Source of the DNA: Sphingomonas sp. 8AM | Lineage (GTDB): Bacteria; Pseudomonadota; Alphaproteobacteria; Sphingomonadales; Sphingomonadaceae | Assembly (NCBI RefSeq): GCF_902506455.1 | Contig: NZ_LR733844.1 | Coordinates: 1,253,789-1,317,788, forward strand | Direction: 5' to 3' | DNA length: 64,000 bases | Shown here: one piece after another, positions 17,645 through 25,183 of the stretch | How the letters are laid out: each line of letters opens with the position of its first letter | Numbering within the stretch: the first letter of the stretch is position 1 | Notes under the pieces: generated by a model | What the model saw: the letters and a program-made list of their open reading frames with translations, nothing else | What the model was told of the DNA's origin: nothing | Databases searched by the model: none | Made by a program: the position numbers and the translations under genes

Positions 17645-18028
17645 GCTCAAATGGCTGGGTCTCTTGTTCGCCGCCAGCGTGCTTGCCGCCGCCGTAGGTG
17701 GCGCGGGATTGTATATCGAGGGGCGACACCGCACTCGCGTTATGGCAGAGCAGGTGACCGGCGGCAGCAGCGCGGCGGGGCGCGTCGCCATCGCGCGCTA
17801 TGGATGCGGCAGCTGCCACGTCATCCCCGGCATCGCGCGGCGAACGGCGCGGTCGGGCCGGCGCGGGGGAAGATCGCTGGCCGGGCAACGATCGCCGGCC
17901 GGCTGCCCAACAACCCAGTCACCATGGCCCGCTGGCCTGAGCATCCGCAGGCGGTCGTTCCCGGCAACGCCATGCCCGAGCAAGGCGTCAGCACCCGCGA
18001 TGCGCGCGATATGAGCGCGTGTCTCTAA
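17634..18028 (+). pseudogene. cytochrome c gene of the oxidase cluster, frameshifted
   Basis: ATG 17634 opens with a membrane anchor (about residues 5-27) and the haem site YGCGSCHVIPGI. Soon after, near 17838, the family sequence moves to another frame: NGAVGPARGKIAGRATIAG, LPNNP and NAMPEQGV with the likely Met ligand, ending at 18028. It is the fourth damaged gene in a row. Neither frame alone encodes a complete cytochrome. Confidence 0.75.
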
Positions 18029-18134
18029 ACGTTGAAGTGACAAGTGACTTTCGGCAGCCTGTCAGCGCGACGATACAAGTTTGGAAGTCGCTGATCGTCG
18101 GCCGGGCGACCCGTGAGTTGCGCAATGCCGGCGA

Positions 18135-18500
18135 TTATCTTGCCTTGTAGCGCAAGGTGTTTGCAAACCCGTCGTTGGCCTTCGTCATCTTCGCGATCGT
18201 GCGGAGATGCGCGCGCACGCTGCGCTCGAAGCGGCGGTCATCGTAGATGCCAGTAATCGGAAAGTCGTCCTGCCCAAGCAGCATCTTGATGTGCGCCGCA
18301 AAGGCGACGCGATCATCAACCCGCCCACTCGCGAGCAACGCGCGACAGACCCATTCCTCGGCCGCGGCATCGTCGTAATCGCTTCGCGCCTCGTAGCCCC
18401 GACGGTCGGCGGCCACCTGATCGAGCCGCGCCGCGGCACAGCGGCGTTCCAGCCAGGTCTGGACGAGACCCGGATCCCATGCGGTCGACGCCTCGTTCAT
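18135..18500 (-). CDS. hypothetical protein
   Basis: A 121-residue soluble protein I do not recognise. It is rich in Arg, Ala and Asp, with predicted helices, no signal peptide and no Cys pair apart from scattered residues. The start could be ATG 18500 or GTG 18506; neither has a strong RBS. It lies 56 bases after the DUF1206 gene on the same strand and may be co-transcribed with it. Confidence 0.6.
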   Translation of the reverse strand: MNEASTAWDPGLVQTWLERRCAAARLDQVAADRRGYEARSDYDDAAAEEWVCRALLASGRVDDRVAFAAHIKMLLGQDDFPITGIYDDRRFERSVRAHLRTIAKMTKANDGFANTLRYKAR

Positions 18501-18556
18501 CCCCACGTCTTCGAGCCCGCCGCCGCGCAGGTCAAGAGCGGCAAGCGATCACTGCA

Positions 18557-19345
18557 TCATCGCCAGCTGGTCACCCGGCGTATGGCCCCGTCGACCGGTA
18601 CGTCGTGAAGTCGGCGGTAGCGCGCCTCGACCAGGCTGAAGAGCCCGAACGCCAGCAGGCCCGCGCCGACGATGATGTCGAAGGGACTGGTCAGCCATGA
18701 CAGCACGCGTGCCATGCCGCCGGCCTCGCTCGCCTGCTGCTCGATCCCCGCTCTGGCGAGAAGATAGCCGCTGACGAGGAACACCAGGCCGCGTGCCGCA
18801 TAGCCGGCGCGTCCGCTCCATCGCACCCACGCCTGCGTTGCCATCGACGGATCGAGATACCGCAGGAACGAGCCCTTCGCTGCCTTGGCGAGCTGCACGA
18901 TACCGAGCCCGACCAGTACCGCGGCGCCGAGCAGCACCAGCGCCGATCCGCCGGGCAATTGCATGGCGGTACGCGCGCCCTCCTGGGTGCCGTCCCCGGA
19001 TAGGGCCGCCCCTCGCATCAATTGTACCGCTTGCGCGGCGAGAAGCAGGTGAATGCCCCCGCTGACACCCGCGCCAACCCGCTCCATAATACCTTTGCGA
19101 TCGGTGCCATGGCGCTCGATGTCGAGCGCGGCATCAGCCAGTCGCCAGATGCCGTAGGCGGTCAGGCCGGCGGCGATGACCGCCAGCAGCAGCTGGCCGC
19201 CGCCCTGTCCGAGATACTCGATCGCGCCGCTGGGATCCTCCGCGCGCCCGGTACGGAGGATAAGCAGTGCAATGACGAGATACAGCAGTCCGCGGGTCGC
19301 GAAGCCGATCCGGGTCAGGGCCGTCAGGCGCGAGCTGGCGTTCAT
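18557..19345 (-). CDS. DUF1206 family membrane protein
   Basis: A 262-residue integral membrane protein with about six helices arranged as three repeated pairs. Each repeat opens with a similar motif: RIGFATRGLLYLVIALLIL (about 11-29), ERVGAGVSGGIHLLLAAQAV (about 88-107) and RWSGRAGYAARGLVFLVSGYLL (about 175-196). This internal threefold pattern is typical of DUF1206. The function is unknown. RBS AAGGAGAAAGC precedes the ATG. The 264-bp gap to the next gene (19346-19609) holds no evident gene. Confidence 0.85.
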   Translation of the reverse strand: MNASSRLTALTRIGFATRGLLYLVIALLILRTGRAEDPSGAIEYLGQGGGQLLLAVIAAGLTAYGIWRLADAALDIERHGTDRKGIMERVGAGVSGGIHLLLAAQAVQLMRGAALSGDGTQEGARTAMQLPGGSALVLLGAAVLVGLGIVQLAKAAKGSFLRYLDPSMATQAWVRWSGRAGYAARGLVFLVSGYLLARAGIEQQASEAGGMARVLSWLTSPFDIIVGAGLLAFGLFSLVEARYRRLHDVPVDGAIRRVTSWR

Positions 19346-19609
19346 GCTTTCTCCTTATGGCGGCAAAACAAAGCTTTGATGAGATCGTTCCAGTCATGGA
19401 ACGGGACGGCCGCGCCGCTTCAACGTCTAACCGACGCATTGCCGATCGTTTGACGCGATAGCACCGGACGCCCGGAGAGCGTTATCCGCCGCCGGGCGAG
19501 ACTTCCGGCGAAGATGCGTGTAGCCCGTTCCCATGACCGCCTTCGACCATCTGGCCTGCCGTGACCTCCCCGCTGGCCCGGCCTTCGGCGACGCCTGAGT
19601 CGTTCCGGC

Positions 19610-20551
19610 GTGTCATTCCGTACGATCTCGGTCGCGCTGGCGACGGTTGCCGTGTTGGCGGTGTCCGGCATCGCGCTCCATCACCTGCTCGAGGGTCTCG
19701 CCTGGCATGACGTCAAGCTTGCCGTCCGGGCGATCCCGTCGGGGGCAATCGCCGCCGCGGGGATCCTGACGGCGGCGAGCTATTTCATCCTGACCGGGTT
19801 CGACGTGCTCGCGCTGCGCCTGGTCGGGCGGCGTGTGCCGTACGGGACGGTGGCGCTGGCGGCGTTTACGAGCTATATCTTCAGCCACAATTTCGGCTTT
19901 GCGGCGCTGACCGGCGGCGCAGCCCGCTATCGCATCTACGGGCGACATGGCGTGCCGCTGGGCGATGTCGGACAGATCATGATCGTCGCCGGAGTGACCT
20001 TCTGGCTGGGCGCTTTCCTGCTGCTCGGGCTGGCGTTCGTCATCCTTCCGGATCTGCCGCCGGTCGGTGACCATGCTGTCCCGCCCGCCTTCCAGACCGC
20101 GACAGGATTAACTGCGCTGGCCCTGCTTGCCGGCTACATGGTCGCACTCGCGTTGCTGAAAGGCCGCGCGGTGCGCGTGTGGCGCTGGCAAATACGGCTG
20201 CCGACCTGGCGCATGGCGATTGCGCAATTCGCACTTGGCACGCTCGATCTGCTTACCGCCACCGCGGTGTTGTTCGTGCTGCTGCCCGCGCCGGACCTTG
20301 CGCTCTATCCGGCGGTGCTGGTCGGCTACCTGCTGGCGATCATCTCCAGCCTGCTTGTTCATGCGCCCGGCGGACTGGGTGTATTCGAGGTTGTCATGAT
20401 CGCCGCGCTGCCACAGGTCGATCGCACCGCTCTGGTCGCGGCGTTGCTCACCTTCCGGCTCGTCTATTACCTGATCCCGCTCGCCGCCGGCTTGTTGCTG
20501 TTCGTCGGCCATGAGGCGATCGCACTACGTGACGCGCGCGCTGCAACATAA
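19610..20551 (+). CDS. lysylphosphatidylglycerol synthase-like transmembrane protein (UPF0104/MprF flippase type)
   Basis: A 313-residue membrane protein with about 8 helices, resembling the flippase half of MprF. SHNFGFAALTGGAARYRIYG at about 85-104 and LVHAPGGLGVFEVVMIA at about 250-266 are family signatures. The aminoacyl-transferase domain is missing, as in many stand-alone homologues. The start is a GTG with no strong RBS. It lies 15 bases upstream of the uppP-like gene, which suggests a joint role in lipid or undecaprenyl carrier handling at the membrane. Confidence 0.83.
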   Translation: MSFRTISVALATVAVLAVSGIALHHLLEGLAWHDVKLAVRAIPSGAIAAAGILTAASYFILTGFDVLALRLVGRRVPYGTVALAAFTSYIFSHNFGFAALTGGAARYRIYGRHGVPLGDVGQIMIVAGVTFWLGAFLLLGLAFVILPDLPPVGDHAVPPAFQTATGLTALALLAGYMVALALLKGRAVRVWRWQIRLPTWRMAIAQFALGTLDLLTATAVLFVLLPAPDLALYPAVLVGYLLAIISSLLVHAPGGLGVFEVVMIAALPQVDRTALVAALLTFRLVYYLIPLAAGLLLFVGHEAIALRDARAAT

Positions 20552-20566
20552 CTTCCCGGAGTTTCG

Positions 20567-21409
20567 ATGACGATCACCACTTCGCCGTGGCTGGAGGCCG
20601 CCTTGCTCGGCCTGTTGCAAGGCCTGACCGAATTCCTCCCGGTATCGTCAAGCGCGCATCTGCGGATCGCGGGGACGCTGCTGCCGTCGGGGACCGATCC
20701 GGGCGCCGCATTCACCGCCATCACCCAGATCGGCACCGAAGCAGCGGTGCTGCTCTATTTCCGGCGCGACATCTGGCGCATCGCGGTGGCGTGGCTGACG
20801 GCGCTCGTCAAGCGCCCGGCCACCCTGTCGCCCGATGCGCGGCTCGGCTGGCTGATCATTCTGGGAACGCTGCCGATCGCTATCCTCGGCTTGCTCCTCA
20901 AGCACCAGATCGAGGGGGGGCTGCGCAACCTCTACATCACGGCGACGATGCTGATCGCATTTGGCGTGATCCTTGGGATCGCCGACCGCGTCGGAGCCCG
21001 GCGGCTGACGCTCGACCGCCTCGGCTGGGGCGATGGCCTGTTGCTGGGCTTCGCGCAGGCGCTCGCGCTGGTGCCGGGCGTTTCGCGATCGGGCGGGACC
21101 ATCAGCGCGGCGTTGCTGCTCGGCTATACGCGCGAGGCGGCGGCGCGTTACTCGTTCCTGCTCGCCATCCCCGCGGTGCTGGCATCGGGCTTTTTCGAAT
21201 TGATCGACAGCTGGAACAAGCCGAACCCGATTGGCGGCGGGCCGACGCTGCTCGCCACCGTGATCGCGTTCGGCGTCGGCTATGCGGTGATTGTTGGCTT
21301 CCTGCAGCTGCTGCGCACCCGCAGCTTCCTGCCATTCGTGATTTACCGGATCGCAGCGGGTGCGGCGGTGCTGCTGTTGCTGGCAAATGGCATCATTGCC
21401 GCACGGTAA
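20567..21409 (+). CDS. uppP: undecaprenyl-diphosphatase
   Basis: A 280-residue BacA/UppP-family membrane phosphatase that recycles undecaprenyl diphosphate for peptidoglycan and polysaccharide synthesis. The two catalytic signatures are clear: [14 protein letters not shown] at 19-32 and [19 protein letters not shown] around 165-183. CCGGAG lies about 7 bases before the ATG. Many genomes carry more than one copy, so this need not be the only one. It follows the MprF-like gene and precedes the lipoprotein gene without a terminator. Confidence 0.93.
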   Translation: MTITTSPWLEAALLGLLQGLTEFLPVSSSAHLRIAGTLLPSGTDPGAAFTAITQIGTEAAVLLYFRRDIWRIAVAWLTALVKRPATLSPDARLGWLIILGTLPIAILGLLLKHQIEGGLRNLYITATMLIAFGVILGIADRVGARRLTLDRLGWGDGLLLGFAQALALVPGVSRSGGTISAALLLGYTREAAARYSFLLAIPAVLASGFFELIDSWNKPNPIGGGPTLLATVIAFGVGYAVIVGFLQLLRTRSFLPFVIYRIAAGAAVLLLLANGIIAAR

Positions 21410-21445
21410 GTCCGGGCGCTGCGTCTTCTGATCGGGCCTGCGGCG

Positions 21446-22468
21446 GTGCTGGCGACCGCCGCCTGCACGTCGCTTCCGCCCGCGCGCATGGCCCCGGCGC
21501 CATTGCCGGTTGCCTCCGGACCTTCAATCCTTGTCGACCGGTCGCAGGAACGCGCAAGCACCACGATCGACGTGCTGAGCTTCAACGTCGAAGGGCTCGC
21601 CTGGCCGGCGCGGCGCGGCAGGGCGGCATCACTTGCGAAAATCGGGAGCATTCTCGCGGATCTGAACACGCGCGGTACGGCGCCGGATGTCATTCTGGTG
21701 CAGGAAATGTTCAGTCGGGCGGCGGTCCGTGCCCTGTCGCGGGCCGGGTATCCTTATCGGGTATGGGGACCGGGCCGAACGCAGCGCCGGACACTGGTGA
21801 CAAGCGGGCGTGTGCGCGGCCCGCGGCGCTGGGGAAAGGGCGAGACCGGCTTTCATCTGGTCGGTTCCGGGCTGGCGATTCTCAGCCGCTATCCGATCGT
21901 CGCGGCGGCGTCAGAGCCGTTCGGCGCCACGCACTGTGCCGGGTTCGACTGCCTGAGCAACAAGGGTGCGCAACACGCCCGGATTACAATACCGGGGGTG
22001 CCGGGCGGGATCGACCTGTTCAACACCCACCTCAACTCGCAGGCGGAATCGCGCGTGCCCGCGGAAAGGCACGGCGCAGCGCAGGCGTTGCAGCGCGCCG
22101 ATCTCAGCAGCTTCCTGGCGGCGACGGCGTCCGGGCGGGACCCTGTCATCGTCGCGGGCGATTTCAATATGGCAGGAACGCCTGGCCGGCTGATGAAGCT
22201 GGAGCAGGCATTGTCGCGCTACACGATGGTCCACCGGTTTTGCGCGGCGCCCGCCTCGACGTGCGACGTGCAGATGTCGTGGGATGGCGACGAACCGTGG
22301 GTGGATACCGAGGACCTCCAGTTGTTTCGTTCCAGCTCGACCCTCGGCATCATGCCGAACCGGATCGAGGCGATGTTCGACGGCACGGCCGGGCAGCCGC
22401 GACTGTCCGATCACGATGGCCTACGGGTGACGTACCGGCTGGAATGGTCGACCCGTTCCCCGTCCTGA
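21446..22468 (+). CDS. endonuclease/exonuclease/phosphatase family lipoprotein
   Basis: A protein of about 340 residues with the DNase I-like fold used by nucleases and lipid/sphingomyelin phosphodiesterases. Signatures are LSFNVEGL, ILVQEMF, FNTHLNSQ, VIVAGDFNMAG and the C-terminal RLSDHDGLRV, so the catalytic set appears complete. A lipobox LATAAC lies at the N-terminus, but the annotated GTG leaves too short a signal; the in-frame CTG codons at 21419 or 21428 would give RLLIGPAAVLATAAC, so the true start is probably a non-standard codon upstream. An envelope location favours a phosphodiesterase over a DNA-repair role. Confidence 0.8.
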   Translation: MLATAACTSLPPARMAPAPLPVASGPSILVDRSQERASTTIDVLSFNVEGLAWPARRGRAASLAKIGSILADLNTRGTAPDVILVQEMFSRAAVRALSRAGYPYRVWGPGRTQRRTLVTSGRVRGPRRWGKGETGFHLVGSGLAILSRYPIVAAASEPFGATHCAGFDCLSNKGAQHARITIPGVPGGIDLFNTHLNSQAESRVPAERHGAAQALQRADLSSFLAATASGRDPVIVAGDFNMAGTPGRLMKLEQALSRYTMVHRFCAAPASTCDVQMSWDGDEPWVDTEDLQLFRSSSTLGIMPNRIEAMFDGTAGQPRLSDHDGLRVTYRLEWSTRSPS

Positions 22469-22482
22469 GCGGGTGTGCCTGT

Positions 22483-23424
22483 TCAGCGAACGGCGGGTTG
22501 ATCGCGCCAGATCCACGTCAGCGCGCGTGGCAGCAGCGCCCCGCCGTCGGCATCCGAATGCGTCCCCTCTGTCCAGACATGCTCGACGTCATAGCGGCTG
22601 CCTGCGCGATGTTCGGCGTCCGCGTGGGCGTTCGCCCATTCGAGCGCCTTGAGCATCTGCTGGTTCGCCAGGAACCAGTTGCCGTGCTCGTTGTCGAGAT
22701 CGTTGCGGCCGTCCTGCAGGAAGACACGCAGCGGCCGGACCGGCGATTTGCGGATCAGCCCCGGATAGACGTCACCGCCGTAACTGAGGGGAACGTCGTT
22801 CCGGTCCAGCGTCAACCCGATCGACGTGTAGCTGCCGATGAAGCTGATGACGTTGCGAAAGGCGTTCGGGTGCCGCCATGCCACCGTCCAAGCGGCGATC
22901 GCGCCGCTCGACGTACCGCCGATCGCGCGGCGCCGCGGATCGGCGGCGAACCGCCACTGCCGGGCGACTGTGGGGAGCAGCTCGTCCAGCGTCATCCGCG
23001 CATAGTCGTCGGACAGCGAGTCATATTCCTCGACGCGGTGATCGGGATTGTTCATCCCCAGATCGTCCGGATAATGGGTTGCACGGTGGCCGGGGGTCAC
23101 GAAGATCGCCAGCGTCGGCGGGATTGCGCCACGGCGGATGAGGTCGTCGAGGACAGCGGGTATCCGTAACGAACCGGTCGGGTTTACCGCCCGCTGCCCG
23201 TCCTGAAACACGAGCAGGTTGGGCGGTCGCGCGGGATCATAATCGGCGGGGACGTACACCCAGTACCGCCGGACGATGCCGCGATAGACGCGCGAACGAA
23301 GCTCGAATGGTCCCTTCAGCGTGGACACCGGCCGGGTCGCCCGGGACGGCGCTTGGGGGCTCTCCGCCCCGACGGGGCTCGACATCAACGCGACGATCGC
23401 CGCCGCGCAGAAGATTGCTCGCAT
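22483..23424 (-). CDS. exported esterase, enterochelin-esterase/esterase D-like
   Basis: A 313-residue alpha/beta hydrolase with a signal peptide cleaved after VGA (residue 20). VYVPADYDP and LLVFQDGQ open the fold. The nucleophile motif GGTSSGA at 169-175 gives Ser172, and the C-terminal EHVWTEGTHSDADGG supplies the probable His. It belongs to the putative esterase family that includes Fes-like siderophore esterases. It converges on the phosphodiesterase-family gene and is divergent from the carboxylesterase. The substrate is unknown. Confidence 0.84.
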   Translation of the reverse strand: MRAIFCAAAIVALMSSPVGAESPQAPSRATRPVSTLKGPFELRSRVYRGIVRRYWVYVPADYDPARPPNLLVFQDGQRAVNPTGSLRIPAVLDDLIRRGAIPPTLAIFVTPGHRATHYPDDLGMNNPDHRVEEYDSLSDDYARMTLDELLPTVARQWRFAADPRRRAIGGTSSGAIAAWTVAWRHPNAFRNVISFIGSYTSIGLTLDRNDVPLSYGGDVYPGLIRKSPVRPLRVFLQDGRNDLDNEHGNWFLANQQMLKALEWANAHADAEHRAGSRYDVEHVWTEGTHSDADGGALLPRALTWIWRDQPAVR

Positions 23425-23618
23425 CGTTTGCTCTCCCGATCCGTGACCAGCGTAGCCACTGCACGGCGAACAAAGAAGTGCGGTCTACATTCAAAGCTTT
23501 GTTAACGGCGACGAGGATGCAATCGTGGTTGCGACGGTGGCGGGGGGCAGCTTCGCCACGGGGCGGTTTGGCCCGCCGGTGGCCACGGCGGCCGGCAACA
23601 GATGCAGGAGAGGTGACG

Positions 23619-25034
23619 ATGAGGATCGGGATGATGGCGCTGGTACTGGGAGGTGCCCTGCTGCCATGCGCCGGACAAGCGCAGACGGTCGCGACCGAGT
23701 CCGGCAAGGTCGCGGGCAGCACCGCCGGCGGAATCGTGAGCTGGAAGGGCATTCCGTTTGCCGCTCCGCCGGTCGGCGCGCTGCGCTGGCGTGCGCCGCA
23801 GCGGGCCGCGCGCTGGAGCGGGGTACGGCAGGCGATCGCTTACGGGCACGATTGCATGCAACTGCCGTTTCCGAGCGATGCCGCGCCGCTGGGCACCACC
23901 CCGGCCGAGGATTGTCTGACGGTCAACGTCTGGAAACCCGCCGCGGCGACAGCGAAGCTTCCGGTGGTGGTGTGGATCTATGGCGGCGGTTTCGTCAACG
24001 GCGGCGCGTCGCCACCGACCTATTCTGGCGCCAACCTCGCGCGGCAGGGTGTGATGTTCGTCAGCTTCAATTATCGCCTCGGACGGTTCGGCACCTTCGC
24101 GCATCCGCAGCTGACCGCGCAGGATCCGGACCACGGCCGGCTCGGCAATTACGGCTACATGGACCAGCTCGCCGCGCTTCAGTGGATTCACTGCAACATC
24201 GCCGCCTTCGGGGGAGATCCTGCCAACGTCACGATCGTCGGCGAAAGCGCGGGCGGCATGTCGGTGAACACGATGGTCACCTCGCCGCTGACCAAAGGAC
24301 TGTTCGCGCGCGCGATCGTGATGTCGGGCGGCGACGGGCAGAACCGTGGGACCGACGGACTGACCGGCACCGAGAAGATCGGTATCGACTTCGCCGCAAG
24401 CAAGGGCATCGCACGCGACGATCCGGCCGCGCTCGCCAAGCTGCGGGCGTTGTCGGCCGATGCGGTCACCGACGGGCTCAATCTCGCTACGATGTCCACG
24501 CCCGCATCGGGTGTGAAGACCTTCGCCAGTCCCTATGCCGATGGTGTCGTTGCGGTCGATGCCGCTGCCGCCTATCGCAGCGGCGCGTTCCCGAAGATCC
24601 CGATCATGATCGGCGCGACTGATAACGACATCGGTGGGCCAACCGGCTATATGGTCGCAGGCGCCCGGCAGCTCGCCGGTGCGATCGCGGCGGCCGGTGC
24701 GCCCGCCTACCATTACCGCTTCTCTTATGTTGCCGAGAGCATCGGCAAGCCCGGCGCAGGTCACGCCACAGACATTCCGTTCTTCTTCGACACCGCGGCG
24801 ATCAAATACGGCGGCGCGACCACCCCGCGTGATCGCCGGATCGCGGAGACGATCAGCGCCTATGTCGTCAACTTCGCGAAGACCGGCGATCCGAATGGCG
24901 CCGGACTGCCGCGCTGGCCCCGCTACGACAAACGAGCCGACGAGCTGCTCGACTTTACCGGCAAAGGCGAGGCCGTTCCGGGCAAGGACCCGCTCGGCAC
25001 CGCGATCGACGCGGCGCCGGTGCCGACCCGCTAG
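23619..25034 (+). CDS. exported carboxylesterase type B
   Basis: A 471-residue carboxylesterase with a signal peptide (1-22). The oxyanion loop YGGGFVNGG is at 121-129, the nucleophile is Ser210 in GESAGG, and the His is in GAGHATDIPFFF near residue 387. AGGAGAGG precedes the ATG. It is somewhat shorter than the usual 500-550 residues but keeps the whole core. It stands alone, divergent from the other exported esterase; the 194-bp gap between them (23425-23618) shows no gene. A hairpin follows. Confidence 0.88.
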   Translation: MRIGMMALVLGGALLPCAGQAQTVATESGKVAGSTAGGIVSWKGIPFAAPPVGALRWRAPQRAARWSGVRQAIAYGHDCMQLPFPSDAAPLGTTPAEDCLTVNVWKPAAATAKLPVVVWIYGGGFVNGGASPPTYSGANLARQGVMFVSFNYRLGRFGTFAHPQLTAQDPDHGRLGNYGYMDQLAALQWIHCNIAAFGGDPANVTIVGESAGGMSVNTMVTSPLTKGLFARAIVMSGGDGQNRGTDGLTGTEKIGIDFAASKGIARDDPAALAKLRALSADAVTDGLNLATMSTPASGVKTFASPYADGVVAVDAAAAYRSGAFPKIPIMIGATDNDIGGPTGYMVAGARQLAGAIAAAGAPAYHYRFSYVAESIGKPGAGHATDIPFFFDTAAIKYGGATTPRDRRIAETISAYVVNFAKTGDPNGAGLPRWPRYDKRADELLDFTGKGEAVPGKDPLGTAIDAAPVPTR

Positions 25035-25048
25035 GCCGGATCGGCGGT

Positions 25049-25088
25049 CGCTCCGTCATTCCGGTTCTGATGCCGGGATGACGGAGCG
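25049..25088. terminator. 16-bp-stem hairpin after the carboxylesterase gene
   Basis: The left arm at 25049-25064 pairs with 25073-25088 with one mismatch around an 8-base loop. The arms contain CCGTCATTCCGG and CCGGGATGACGG, the kind of sequence often dispersed between genes in sphingomonads. It lies between convergent genes and may serve as a bidirectional terminator or be a dispersed repeat. Confidence 0.6.
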
Positions 25089-25183
25089 ATGCGGCCGCTA
25101 TCATCATGACCCGAACAATAATGGTGGCGTCGGCAATCCCGTGATCCGGCGCTAGCGCGGTGCAGATTCGGACATCGAGCCTG

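Noticed and set aside
15838..18028. Programmed frameshifting to express the oxidase genes
   Set aside because: No slippery heptamer with a downstream structure is shared among the breaks, the shifts differ in direction, and one lesion is a nonsense codon; decay is simpler.
20587..23169. A plus-strand open frame of 860 codons crossing uppP, the lipoprotein and the esterase
   Set aside because: It crosses three genes on both strands, has low-complexity Arg-rich translation and no start signal; it is a shadow.
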